Assembly (NCBI GenBank): GCA_002347475.1
Contig: DDXI01000118.1
Coordinates: 34,603-56,478, forward strand
From: Peptococcaceae bacterium UBA2264
Lineage (GTDB): Bacteria; Bacillota; Desulfitobacteriia; Desulfitobacteriales; Desulfitobacteriaceae
Direction: 5' to 3'
DNA length: 21,876 bases
The notes under the pieces: generated by a model
The model's database searches: none
What the model was told of the DNA's origin: nothing
Seen by the model: only the letters and a program-made list of their open reading frames with translations
Part shown: positions 1 to 7,199 of the stretch, piece by piece
Layout of the letters: each line of letters starts with the position of its first letter
How positions within the stretch are numbered: the first letter of the stretch is position 1
Made by a program: the position numbers and the translations under genes

Positions 1-1577
1 CGGTGTCCGGAAACGTTGATAACGTCATCCACACGGCCGGTCAGCATATAGTAGCCGTCTTCGTCTCTGCGGGCGCCGTCGCCGCTGAAATAGTAGCCAG
101 GTTGTTGTACGAAGTAGGTTTCTTTGAATCTGCCAGGATCGCCATACACACCACGCATCAGGCCAGGCCAGGGTTTCTTCATGCAAAGGTGACCTTCGCC
201 AGGTCCTTCCAGCTCTTTGCCTTCGGGGGTCATCAAAACAGGAACAACACCGAAGAAAGGTTTACCAGCAGCACCAGGTTTTACGCCATGAGCACCAGGC
301 ATTGTAGCGATCAGATGGCCGCCGGTTTCGGTTTGCCACCAGGTATCAACGATCGGGCAGTTACCCTTACCGATTTCTTTGTTGTACCATCTCCAGGCTT
401 CGGGATTGATAGGCTCGCCAACAGAGGCCAAGAGGCGTAGGGAGCTCAGGTCACGGCCATTCGGCCATTGCTCGCCGTCTTTCATCATGGCCCGGATAGC
501 GGTAGGAGCTGTATAGAATATATTTACGCCGAATTTCTCGACTACTTCCCAGAATCTGTCCGGGGCAGGATAATTGGGAACGCCTTCAAACATCAGAGAG
601 GTTGCACCCAGGCAGAGAGGTCCGTATACAACATAGCTGTGTCCGGTTACCCAGCCTACGTCAGCTGTACACCAGTAAACATCTTCATCTCTCATATCAA
701 AGAAGTATTTGCAGGTCATTGCAGCAAAAAGGGAATAACCAGCAGTGGTATGCATAACACCCTTAGGTTTGCCGGTACTGCCGCTGGTGTAAAGGATGAA
801 GAGCGGATCTTCGGCATCCATTACTTCTGGTTCGCATTTGTTGGAAGCTTTAGCCATCAGTTCACTGTACAGCACATCGCGGCCTTCAGTCATAGCGCAT
901 TCCTTGACAACTCTCTCGACAACTATGCACTTTTTGATTGAGGGACATTGAACCATAGCGGCATCAGCAATATCTTTGGCAGCAAGTAATTTGCCGGAAC
1001 GGTAGCCATAGTTATTGGCAACCAGAACTTCACAACCGGCGTCATTGATTCTGTCTCTTAAAGCTTCAGCACTGAAGCCACCAAAAATAATGCAGTGGAT
1101 GGCGCCAATACGAGCGCAGGCCAGCATGGCAACGGCTACTTCAGGGATCATGGGCAAGTAAAGGGCTACACGGTCACCCTTCTTAACGCCCAGGCTCTTC
1201 AGAACATTGGCAAATTTACAAACTTGATGATGCAGTTGTTGATAGGTAAAGGTCTTGCTTTCTTCCATCGGCTCGCCTTGCCAGATGATAGCAGCCTTGT
1301 TTCTGGTAGCATCGTTCAGATGACGATCCAGACAGTTAGCTGAAAGATTCAGTTTTCCGCCTGCAAAATAACGGACAAATACATCGTCTTTAAAGCTGTA
1401 TTCTTCTACCTTATCCCATTTTTTAATCCAGGTCAGGTTCTCTTCAGCCATCTCTGCCCAAAACTCATTGGGTTGTTCGATGGACTTCTTGTACATTTCA
1501 TCATACTGGGCAACAGTTTTAATTCTGGCTTTTGCGGAAAATTCCGCTGACGGATAATAAATTTCTTCGTTTGCCAT
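1..1577 (-). CDS. acs: Acetyl-CoA synthetase (AMP-forming), 3' end cut off by window
   Basis: This enzyme activates acetate with ATP and CoA, via acetyl-AMP, to give acetyl-CoA in the cytoplasm. The window holds 525 complete codons from the start; the family is usually about 630-660 residues, so the C-terminal domain with the acetylatable lysine lies outside. Visible ANL-superfamily motifs are LYTSGSTGKPKGV (the P-loop-like A3 motif), the aromatic and acetate-pocket stretch WCTADVGWVTGHSY, WWQTETGG (A5) and YFSGDGARRDEDGYY (A7). The N-terminus contains YDEMYKKSIEQPNEFW, typical of Acs. The ATG at 1577-1575 is preceded by GGAGGG about ten bases upstream. It is monocistronic as far as can be seen, with a long upstream region carrying repeats. 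In a clostridium it could serve acetate uptake or syntrophic acetate chemistry. The family call is secure; the direction of flux is not readable here. Confidence 0.96.
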   Translation of the reverse strand, partial: MANEEIYYPSAEFSAKARIKTVAQYDEMYKKSIEQPNEFWAEMAEENLTWIKKWDKVEEYSFKDDVFVRYFAGGKLNLSANCLDRHLNDATRNKAAIIWQGEPMEESKTFTYQQLHHQVCKFANVLKSLGVKKGDRVALYLPMIPEVAVAMLACARIGAIHCIIFGGFSAEALRDRINDAGCEVLVANNYGYRSGKLLAAKDIADAAMVQCPSIKKCIVVERVVKECAMTEGRDVLYSELMAKASNKCEPEVMDAEDPLFILYTSGSTGKPKGVMHTTAGYSLFAAMTCKYFFDMRDEDVYWCTADVGWVTGHSYVVYGPLCLGATSLMFEGVPNYPAPDRFWEVVEKFGVNIFYTAPTAIRAMMKDGEQWPNGRDLSSLRLLASVGEPINPEAWRWYNKEIGKGNCPIVDTWWQTETGGHLIATMPGAHGVKPGAAGKPFFGVVPVLMTPEGKELEGPGEGHLCMKKPWPGLMRGVYGDPGRFKETYFVQQPGYYFSGDGARRDEDGYYMLTGRVDDVINVSGH

Positions 1578-1674
1578 ATCTTTTTTTCCCTCCACATTTT
1601 ATATTTCTTCAGGTACTGCTATAATACCTTAAAATTTATTACATTTTAATTATCATCACCTGATAAATGGCCCT

Positions 1675-1696
1675 AAAAAAACGGCCTCTAGAACCG
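1675..1696 (-). terminator. Weak hairpin plus seven T in the acs leader (possible attenuator)
   Basis: On the minus strand CGGTT-CTAGA-GGCCG is followed by TTTTTTT. The stem is only five pairs and two are G-U, so it is marginal by itself. It lies about 100 bases before the acs start, so if transcription begins upstream it could act as an attenuator. No T-box, SAM or other known riboswitch core was recognised around it. Confidence 0.25.
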
Positions 1697-1771
1697 CTTA
1701 AATGCACCTCCCTTTATGTGACATTGCTCACCAAGCATAAGTATTGAAACAGAGCTTTCTTCAAGTTTACA

Positions 1772-1843
1772 ACATTAAACCCATGTTAACATTATTAGTT
1801 TCACACAGTAAAACCATGTTACAGTAATATGCTACAGTAATAT
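1772..1843. repeat. Operator-like repeats upstream of acs
   Basis: On the plus strand ACATTAAACCCATGTT (1772-1787) and ACAGTAAAACCATGTT (1805-1820) match at 14 of 16 positions, and their starts are 33 bp apart, about three helical turns. Immediately next to the second, ACAGTAATAT occurs twice (1821-1830 and 1834-1843). All four units share an ACAxTA core with the same orientation. This arrangement is typical of a multi-site transcription factor target, but I cannot name the factor. Confidence 0.5.
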
Positions 1844-1998
1844 TATAATTAAATAGTTAAAGAATATAATAAAATTCCGTTCAAATGCTCATTATAGCCT
1901 TTAAGCTGTCATATTTACGGTTAAACGGTTTTGTCAGATTAAGAGAAAGCAACACTAATCTCCCTAAACACCCTGGAAGCGGTATTAATCTCAACAGT

Positions 1999-2031
1999 GA
2001 AACAGGCAGCGTACGTTCCACTGCCTGTTTC
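1999..2031. terminator. Hairpin downstream of thrC (11-bp perfect stem)
   Basis: GAAACAGGCAG (1999-2009) and CTGCCTGTTTC (2021-2031) form a perfect 11-bp stem with an 11-base loop. Neither strand has a strong T-run after the stem, so it is either a non-canonical terminator for thrC, an RNA 3'-end stabiliser or a protein-binding palindrome. The 10-base core GAAACAGGCA also occurs in the rny terminator at 20001-20010. Confidence 0.45.
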
Positions 2032-2057
2032 TGCCACCTCGTCCACCTATCTCCCAA

Positions 2058-2075
2058 GAAGGTTCCCCAACCTTC
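2058..2075. terminator. Small hairpin just after thrC (7-bp stem, 4-base loop)
   Basis: GAAGGTT-CCCC-AACCTTC is a perfect inverted repeat 46 bp beyond the thrC stop codon. It has no T-run. With the 1999-2031 hairpin it may form a tandem 3' end for the thrC transcript. Confidence 0.35.
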
Positions 2076-2121
2076 CTGCTCAATTTTACCTGATTATTTC
2101 CATTATTTCAAGCCGGGCAGT

Positions 2122-3606
2122 TCAAATTTCTGATATATTGAATATCTGCTCGATTATGTTTTTAATTTCCTCTGGCTGACACCTTAAAACCGTTTTCTCC
2201 GGTTTATTCTGCAAATCTCTTAATCCTTTTGGGATTTCCCAGCCAGTAAGGGTACTCAGGCTTGCCAAAGCCTCCCATTCATCAGCAACTTTTATTTGTT
2301 CGGAGATGGCTCTGAGCACATCAGCAGCGAATTTGAACGGGCTGGCTGTCGATGCGATGACACTGTAGGTGTCATCCCCGCTGGCCTGGATATAATCCTC
2401 GTAAACTTTCATAGCAACTGCCGTATGGGGGTCAAAAACATAGCCAAAATGTTCGTACCCTTTGCGGATTGTTGTCAAAACCTCTTCTTCATCCGCCCAG
2501 CCGGCAAAAATCTCAGTTTGGCTGCACTGCAGAGTCTTTTCGTCAACCCGGAAACTGCCGGATTCGCTCAGTTCCCGGAACCACTGCTTGATCTTGTCAT
2601 AGTCGCGGCCGCTTGTTTCATAAAGAAAGCGTTCAAAGTTGCTGGAGATCAGAATATCCATAGAAGGAGAAGTTGTCAGATAAAAGGGGCGTCTGCTTTG
2701 ATATATCCCCGTCTTGAAGAAATCCGTCAGGACATTATTCTTGTTGGAGGCACAAATCAATTGCCTGATGGGCAGACCCATTTTCCGGGCATAATAAGCT
2801 GCCAGGATATTGCCAAAATTACCGGTGGGTACTACAATATTGAGCTCAGCCCCAGGGCTGATTTTCCCCTGTTCGACAGCTTGCAGGTAAGCCCAGTAGT
2901 AATAAACTATTTGCGGCAATAACCTGCCCCAGTTAATAGAATTGGCAGAAGAAAAAATCATTTGTCTTTCTGCCAGTTTTTCTCTGAGATCCTCAGAGGC
3001 GAACACTTCTTTGACAGCTGTCTGACAATCATCGAAGTTTCCCTTTACCGCCACTACATGCACATTATTACCCTCTGTTGTGGTCATTTGACGCTCCTGA
3101 ACAGCACTAACTCCTCCGTCCGGATAAAAAACAACGATATTCATTCCTTTGACATTTTTGAAACCCTCCAAGGCTGCTTTTCCCGTATCTCCCGAGGTGG
3201 CCACCAAGATGATAACCTCAGAATTTTCAGCCAGATTTTTCAGACTGGACCCTAATAAATAGGGCAAAACCTGCAGGGCCATGTCTTTAAAAGCAGCTGT
3301 CGGACCATGCCATAATTCCAGGACACCGCATTTTCCCACATTTATCAGAGGTGCCGGATTTGTCCCTCCGAAAACTGCTGGCGAATAAATAGCTCCGATA
3401 TTCTCAATAATTTCCGGCGAAAATTCGGCCAGATAAGGAGTCATAATTTTTATAACTAATTCAGGATAAGCCAGTCCTTGAACTTGCTGCCACGGAATAG
3501 CAGAAATAGTCTTGGGAACAAACAAGCCGCCACCCGGCACCATTCCCCAGGCGATGGCCTGGGATGCTGATTGATTCTGTAAATTCCCCCGCGTACTATC
3601 GTACAA
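2122..3606 (-). CDS. thrC: Threonine synthase
   Basis: This PLP enzyme converts O-phosphohomoserine to threonine, the last step of threonine biosynthesis. The 494-residue length matches the long E. coli/yeast-type subgroup. The N-terminal signature is visible: YDSTRGN, then GGLFVPK. The PLP lysine is K107 in HGPTAAFKDMALQ. ATSGDTGKAALEGF is the phosphate/substrate loop, NSINWGRLLPQIVYYYW a subgroup signature, and VPTGNFGN the glycine-rich PLP-phosphate site. The start codon is TTG (3606-3604), supported by GGGGAGGG just upstream. It is transcribed divergently from the nucleoside kinase and followed by hairpins rather than by thrB or hom, so it is probably monocistronic here. Confidence 0.96.
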   Translation of the reverse strand: MYDSTRGNLQNQSASQAIAWGMVPGGGLFVPKTISAIPWQQVQGLAYPELVIKIMTPYLAEFSPEIIENIGAIYSPAVFGGTNPAPLINVGKCGVLELWHGPTAAFKDMALQVLPYLLGSSLKNLAENSEVIILVATSGDTGKAALEGFKNVKGMNIVVFYPDGGVSAVQERQMTTTEGNNVHVVAVKGNFDDCQTAVKEVFASEDLREKLAERQMIFSSANSINWGRLLPQIVYYYWAYLQAVEQGKISPGAELNIVVPTGNFGNILAAYYARKMGLPIRQLICASNKNNVLTDFFKTGIYQSRRPFYLTTSPSMDILISSNFERFLYETSGRDYDKIKQWFRELSESGSFRVDEKTLQCSQTEIFAGWADEEEVLTTIRKGYEHFGYVFDPHTAVAMKVYEDYIQASGDDTYSVIASTASPFKFAADVLRAISEQIKVADEWEALASLSTLTGWEIPKGLRDLQNKPEKTVLRCQPEEIKNIIEQIFNISEI

Positions 3607-3652
3607 TTTGGTCCCTCCCCTGATTATGTTGTCCTTAAATTCCTCTTTGTCA

Positions 3653-3681
3653 TTTCAAATATAAATATGATAGCATATAAT
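3653..3681 (+). promoter_or_regulatory. Candidate sigma-A promoter for the nucleoside kinase gene
   Basis: TTTCAA (3653-3658), a 17-bp spacer and a perfect TATAAT (3676-3681) lie about 70 bases before the GTG start. The -35 box is weak and the -10 strong. Confidence 0.45.
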
Positions 3682-3682
3682 G

Positions 3683-3719
3683 AACAGCAAATTCACATAT
3701 TTTTATTATTTTTGCTGTT
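3683..3719. repeat. Inverted repeat in the nucleoside kinase leader
   Basis: AACAGCAAA (3683-3691) and TTTGCTGTT (3711-3719) are perfect 9-bp arms around a 19-bp AT-rich loop. They begin one base after the candidate -10 box and end before the ribosome-binding site. Position fits an operator or 5'-UTR stem-loop in the thrC/kinase divergent region. Confidence 0.4.
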
Positions 3720-3751
3720 ATTTGCAGTCTAATTAAGGCAGGTGTAACTTT

Positions 3752-5149
3752 GTGGCAGAAACTTCCTTTCGGCGCAACAGCCGCAACCGTCAAAGCCTGG
3801 TTCTGGGCTTGATTTTAACTGTTCAGGAATTATTTCCCAACGAGCAACTGAGAATAATGCACTCTATTCCAGATGGAATATATTGCGAATTGAAAAATTC
3901 CTTGCTTTCTCCCCGTGAAGTTAAAAGAATAGAGGAACGGCTGAAAGAATGGATCCTGGCCGATGTTCCGATTTCCTCAGCAACAGGAGATGACGGTTTT
4001 ATCCACTGTCATCTGGATGGAACAAAATTAAAAACCCTTTTCAAAGTAGTGGCTAGTTCCAGTGCTGTGGAATATTGCCGGCTTGTTGATTTCCCACCCG
4101 GCTTCATTTTACATTATACCGAATATAATAATCCTGGCGCCTGTGCTTTGCTTGTCCAACCTGAAAAACTTTCCGCTACTTTTTGCGAATCCCAGCGCTG
4201 GGTTGAAAACTTGCATCTGGCAGAAGTTAGTGATGTTAATGCCGCTATCGCTGCCAAGCGTTCGGTTGAACTGATCTGCATGGCGGAAGCTTTACATGAG
4301 AAAAAGATCTCTGCCATAGCAGACCGCATTCTGAAACACAGAAAACATATCCGCATTATTCTTATAGCCGGGCCCTCCTCTTCCGGCAAAACGACTTTTA
4401 TCCAGAGATTGTCAACCCAATTAAAAGTAAATAATCTGCATCCTGTGGCACTCTCCCTGGACAACTATTTTGTATCCCGGGAAGTAACTCCCCGCGATGC
4501 TGACGGTCAATATGACTATGATGCTATAGAAGCCCTGGACCTGCCGCTTCTGGATGACCATCTGAAAACTTTAGTTAAGGGCGGAACTATCCAAACCCCG
4601 GTTTACGATTTTATTTCCGGCCGACGTTCCTCGCAGGTTAATCCCTTATATCTCAGGGAAAATGAAATTTTACTTATAGAAGGGATTCATGGTCTGAATC
4701 CACGCTTGTTTCCCTCCCTGGATCGTAATCAACTCTTTAAGATCTACATCAGCGCTCTTTTTCAATCGAATATAGACAATTACAACAGAATACCTACCTC
4801 TGAAGTACGTCTGATACGGCGAATGGCTCGGGATAACAGAACCAGAGGAATTAATCCCGATCAAACCTTTGCCCAATGGAGCAGTGTGCGTCGGGGGGAA
4901 AATACTATTATTTTCCCTTATCAGGAAGAAGCAGATGTTATGTTTAACTCCAGCCTCCTTTATGAGCTCAACGCCCTCCGCCCTTATGCTGAACCCTTGT
5001 TAAGATCAATTCCTGAAGACAGTCCCCACCATGATCTGGTAGCCCTTTTGCTGCGCATACTGTCTTTTTTTACTCCCCTGGAAACAAGCAAAGTGCCCTT
5101 CAACTCCATTTTACGGGAATTTATCGGCGGGGGCCTGTATCATAATTAA
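3752..5149 (+). CDS. Nucleoside kinase, uridine kinase (Udk)/phosphoribulokinase family
   Basis: The C-terminal half is a uridine-kinase-like P-loop domain that would phosphorylate a nucleoside using ATP or GTP. It starts with AGPSSSGKTTF (Walker A, residues 207-214), followed by SLDNYFV, DADGQYDYDAIEALDLPLL, TPVYDFISGRR and LLIEGIHGLNP. The order matches Udk, including the DNYF and YDF substrate motifs. The roughly 200 residues before it resemble the N-terminal extension of the clostridial two-part nucleoside kinase family, whose longer members carry TGS and threonyl-tRNA-synthetase-like segments. At 465 residues this one is shorter than the roughly 550-residue versions, and I do not see a clear TGS domain. 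The GTG start at 3752 follows AAGGCAGGTG. The substrate is not determined by the sequence. Confidence 0.85.
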   Translation: MAETSFRRNSRNRQSLVLGLILTVQELFPNEQLRIMHSIPDGIYCELKNSLLSPREVKRIEERLKEWILADVPISSATGDDGFIHCHLDGTKLKTLFKVVASSSAVEYCRLVDFPPGFILHYTEYNNPGACALLVQPEKLSATFCESQRWVENLHLAEVSDVNAAIAAKRSVELICMAEALHEKKISAIADRILKHRKHIRIILIAGPSSSGKTTFIQRLSTQLKVNNLHPVALSLDNYFVSREVTPRDADGQYDYDAIEALDLPLLDDHLKTLVKGGTIQTPVYDFISGRRSSQVNPLYLRENEILLIEGIHGLNPRLFPSLDRNQLFKIYISALFQSNIDNYNRIPTSEVRLIRRMARDNRTRGINPDQTFAQWSSVRRGENTIIFPYQEEADVMFNSSLLYELNALRPYAEPLLRSIPEDSPHHDLVALLLRILSFFTPLETSKVPFNSILREFIGGGLYHN

Positions 5150-5183
5150 GTCGGTAAAAATCAGCTTTTTCCTTTATTGTTCC

Positions 5184-5513
5184 TTAATTGGTATCCGGCA
5201 AAGCAAAGAGAGATTTTATCGCAAAATCTAACCTTCGGAGTTTAGCCAGCTTAAAAATTTCTTCCTTATATGTTATCAGTTTTTCCTTTTTGAGCCGACT
5301 GCATTTTTTAATTGCTGCCTCCAAACGCAAAGCCTCAGACCAGGTTGCAACTTCCCAGGCCTGAAGCAGTTTTACCGGTTGGCGCGAACTTGTATATTTG
5401 TTGTTTTTACCTTTTTTTCTATTATGTTCCCGGATTCTGCGCTGCAGATCAGTAGTGGCTCCGGTATAAATTGTAAAATCCCGGCAGCGGACAAGATAGA
5501 CCCAATATCCCAT
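5184..5513 (-). CDS. GIY-YIG nuclease superfamily protein (YhbQ/UPF0213-like)
   Basis: A 109-residue protein consisting of a single GIY-YIG fold. The GIY position reads VYL (residues 5-7) and the YIG position reads YTG (16-18), with the conserved arginine in LQRRIREHN (R25/R26, H30, N31) and a glutamate in the helix ALRLEAAIKK. This is the stand-alone YhbQ/UPF0213 type, for which DNA-structure nuclease activity is suspected but physiological roles are poorly known. The ATG at 5513 has only a modest AGGGAAG upstream. The C-terminal 20 residues are extra relative to the usual 85-100-residue members. It lies downstream of the DUF948 gene on the same strand, 180 bp away. Confidence 0.85.
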   Translation of the reverse strand: MGYWVYLVRCRDFTIYTGATTDLQRRIREHNRKKGKNNKYTSSRQPVKLLQAWEVATWSEALRLEAAIKKCSRLKKEKLITYKEEIFKLAKLRRLDFAIKSLFALPDTN

Positions 5514-5693
5514 ATTAATCTTCCCTACTCTGAAAATAACTACTTCGGAAGTTACCAGGGCACGCTGACGATCCCTGCAAATTTGTGTCTATCCTCATTA
5601 CGACCAAAAATTAAGAACAGATTTTCTTGGCAGATAATCCAGTTCGGAACAGAGATCAAAATATATCTGCAACCCTGTGCCATGTGATATATT

Positions 5694-6098
5694 CTAAGCC
5701 TTTTCTGATTCTGTTGTGTTTTGTTCTCTTAAATCTGATTCTCCAAAATCTGTTTCTTGTTCGTCTGTATCTGTTTTAGCTGCCTCCCTGCTTTTACGCC
5801 GCATTATTGTATAAGCGACTTTAAAGGCATTTAAAAAACCGGTTATAGAACACAAGGGTCCCAAGAGCCTTCCTGCAAACAAATCAACACACTCCCGGGC
5901 AGTTTTAGTCAGATTTTCAACCTCAGCCACTGTACTCTCGACATCCGATAATAATACCGGTAAACTCTTATTTACACTTTTGGCTGCCTGCCTGAGTTCT
6001 GTCAGCAAACCCTTTGTATTATGTAATACAATTACAAGATGAATGCCAACTACACTAAGAACAATTGTCAGAACCAATGCACAGACTTCATAAATCAT
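5694..6098 (-). CDS. DUF948-family membrane-anchored protein
   Basis: This has one N-terminal transmembrane helix (about residues 4-25, VCALVLTIVLSVVGIHLVIVL), then an amphipathic, probably coiled-coil region (LLTELRQAAKSVNKSLPVLLSDVESTVAEVENLTKTA) and a charged, acidic tail. The order is that of DUF948 proteins, of which Bacillus YtxG is a general-stress member; function is unknown. The longest reading starts at 6104, but the GGAGG at 6110-6106 touches that ATG. The ATG at 6098-6096 has a normal 7-base spacing, so I prefer it, giving 134 residues. It follows yigZ on the same strand after a 206-bp gap holding alternative hairpins. Confidence 0.8.
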   Translation of the reverse strand: MIYEVCALVLTIVLSVVGIHLVIVLHNTKGLLTELRQAAKSVNKSLPVLLSDVESTVAEVENLTKTARECVDLFAGRLLGPLCSITGFLNAFKVAYTIMRRKSREAAKTDTDEQETDFGESDLREQNTTESEKA

Positions 6099-6195
6099 TA
6101 TCATGCCTCCTTTAAAATTCAGGAAACCAGGACTTCTGTTTCGTGGAATTGGAGGAATTATTGGGGATATCTATCAATTTTTTATTTCGACAAAA

Positions 6196-6234
6196 CTGAA
6201 GTTTAATCCTCCTTCAGGACAAGATAATCTGAAG
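6196..6234 (-). repeat. Three alternating 6-base arms in the DUF948 leader
   Basis: CTGAAG (6196-6201), CTTCAG (6212-6217) and CTGAAG (6229-6234) alternate, so the middle arm can pair with either neighbour but not both. On the minus strand an AAGGAGG overlaps the middle arm. This might be a small switch, or an upstream translation signal for a very short peptide whose only in-frame start would be ATT. Confidence 0.25.
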
Positions 6235-6304
6235 AGAGGATTCCAAAGGGATAAGAATCAACCGGTTATTGTGTCTCGTTCAGACTGTCAATCTCGGATA
6301 TGCA

Positions 6305-6925
6305 TCATCTCCAGACTTCCTCCATAAGCTGAAGTTCTATTTGTCCCGAGGCAAAGTCTTGCAGCCATTTCTCGAAATCTTTTGCTTCATCAGACGGAAC
6401 ATAGACATTAGCTTTAATTAAATCGGTAAAGCGTTCGTTATCCAAAGTCCAGAAGCGCAGATTCAGCTGGTATTTCAGGGCTTCGTACCAGGAATAGGGA
6501 ATACATAAGTCATAAAGCAAATGTTGTCTGACTTTCTCCAAGTGAACCTTCTCCAGTAAACCTCGTACAGTTCCGCTGTAAGCCCTGCTTAAGCCTCCTG
6601 TTCCTAACAAGACACCGCCGAAATAGCGTACCACGACAATCATTACATTCCAGAGCTCATGATGCTGTAAGTGCTCCATAATCTGCTTTCCGCCTGTCCC
6701 TTGAGGCTCCCCGTCATCAGAAGATTTTTCGAGCAGTCCCTCCCTGAGGCGATAGGCATAGACATAATGCCGGGCATTGGGGTACTCTTCCCGCACATCC
6801 CGCAAACAGGCTGCCGTTCCTTCGACATTACTTACCTGATACACGATGGCGATAAAACGGGATTTTTCGATTACTTGTTCCCAGCTGGCAGATTCCCTAA
6901 CCACATAAAAACTGTTCTTCTCCAT
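6305..6925 (-). CDS. yigZ: YigZ/IMPACT (UPF0029) family protein
   Basis: A 206-residue protein with the two-domain YigZ layout. The N-terminal UPF0029/IMPACT fold carries EKSRFIA, NARHYVYAYR, SSDDGEPQGTGGKQIMEHL and the signature VVRYFGGVLLGTGGLSRAYSG. A shorter DUF1949-type ferredoxin-like domain follows (about residues 135-205). Bacterial members are broadly conserved; eukaryotic IMPACT regulates GCN2, while a role in translation or RNA binding is only suspected in bacteria. The ATG at 6925 follows GAGGAAGT with good spacing. It is upstream of the DUF948 gene and probably the first gene of its transcript; a TATAAT (minus strand, about 6992-6987) lies upstream with no good -35 box. Confidence 0.92.
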   Translation of the reverse strand: MEKNSFYVVRESASWEQVIEKSRFIAIVYQVSNVEGTAACLRDVREEYPNARHYVYAYRLREGLLEKSSDDGEPQGTGGKQIMEHLQHHELWNVMIVVVRYFGGVLLGTGGLSRAYSGTVRGLLEKVHLEKVRQHLLYDLCIPYSWYEALKYQLNLRFWTLDNERFTDLIKANVYVPSDEAKDFEKWLQDFASGQIELQLMEEVWR

Positions 6926-7199
6926 TTTTACTTCCTCATTGTTATTATCAATTTTTATTTTCTGCTGGCGCTTAGACAGCCATGTGCGATTATAATATTG
7001 TCTTCAATTATTTAAATATACTCTTGCCTGATATTTTACACACTATAATTATTTTCTCCTGCAAATATGGTCTCAGTATACTTGCCATTTAAAGTTACTT
7101 TCTCATTCTGAGATAATAATTGTAATAGCTCTGCAGGACTTTTTACAGAAAAGATCGAATAAAGTGGCAAGAATATCTAGAAATTAAGGGGGAATTAGA

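Larger units (their letters stand above)
1578..2121. other. Non-coding region between thrC and acs (544 bp)
   Basis: No ORF here has a convincing ribosome-binding site or recognisable product. From the thrC side it holds two hairpins (2058-2075 and 1999-2031), then AT-rich DNA with four operator-like repeats (1772-1843), then the acs leader with a weak hairpin plus T-run (1675-1696) and an SD-like AAGGGAGG (minus strand, near 1710) that has no start codon at a usable distance. The length and reiterated motifs suggest that acs is regulated at this region. Confidence 0.6.

Noticed and set aside
3..1343. Plus-strand open frames at 3-440, 468-941 and 1095-1343
   Set aside because: They are antisense to acs, whose minus-strand frame is continuous with all family motifs; none has a ribosome-binding site or familiar product.
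1675..1740. T-box or other riboswitch in the acs leader
   Set aside because: AAGGGAGGTGC near the weak hairpin only superficially resembles a T-box; no specifier stem or antiterminator is visible and acs is not a usual T-box target.
6103..6327. 74-codon plus-strand frame between the DUF948 gene and yigZ
   Set aside because: No ribosome-binding site on the plus strand, overlaps the end of yigZ, and the encoded peptide looks random.
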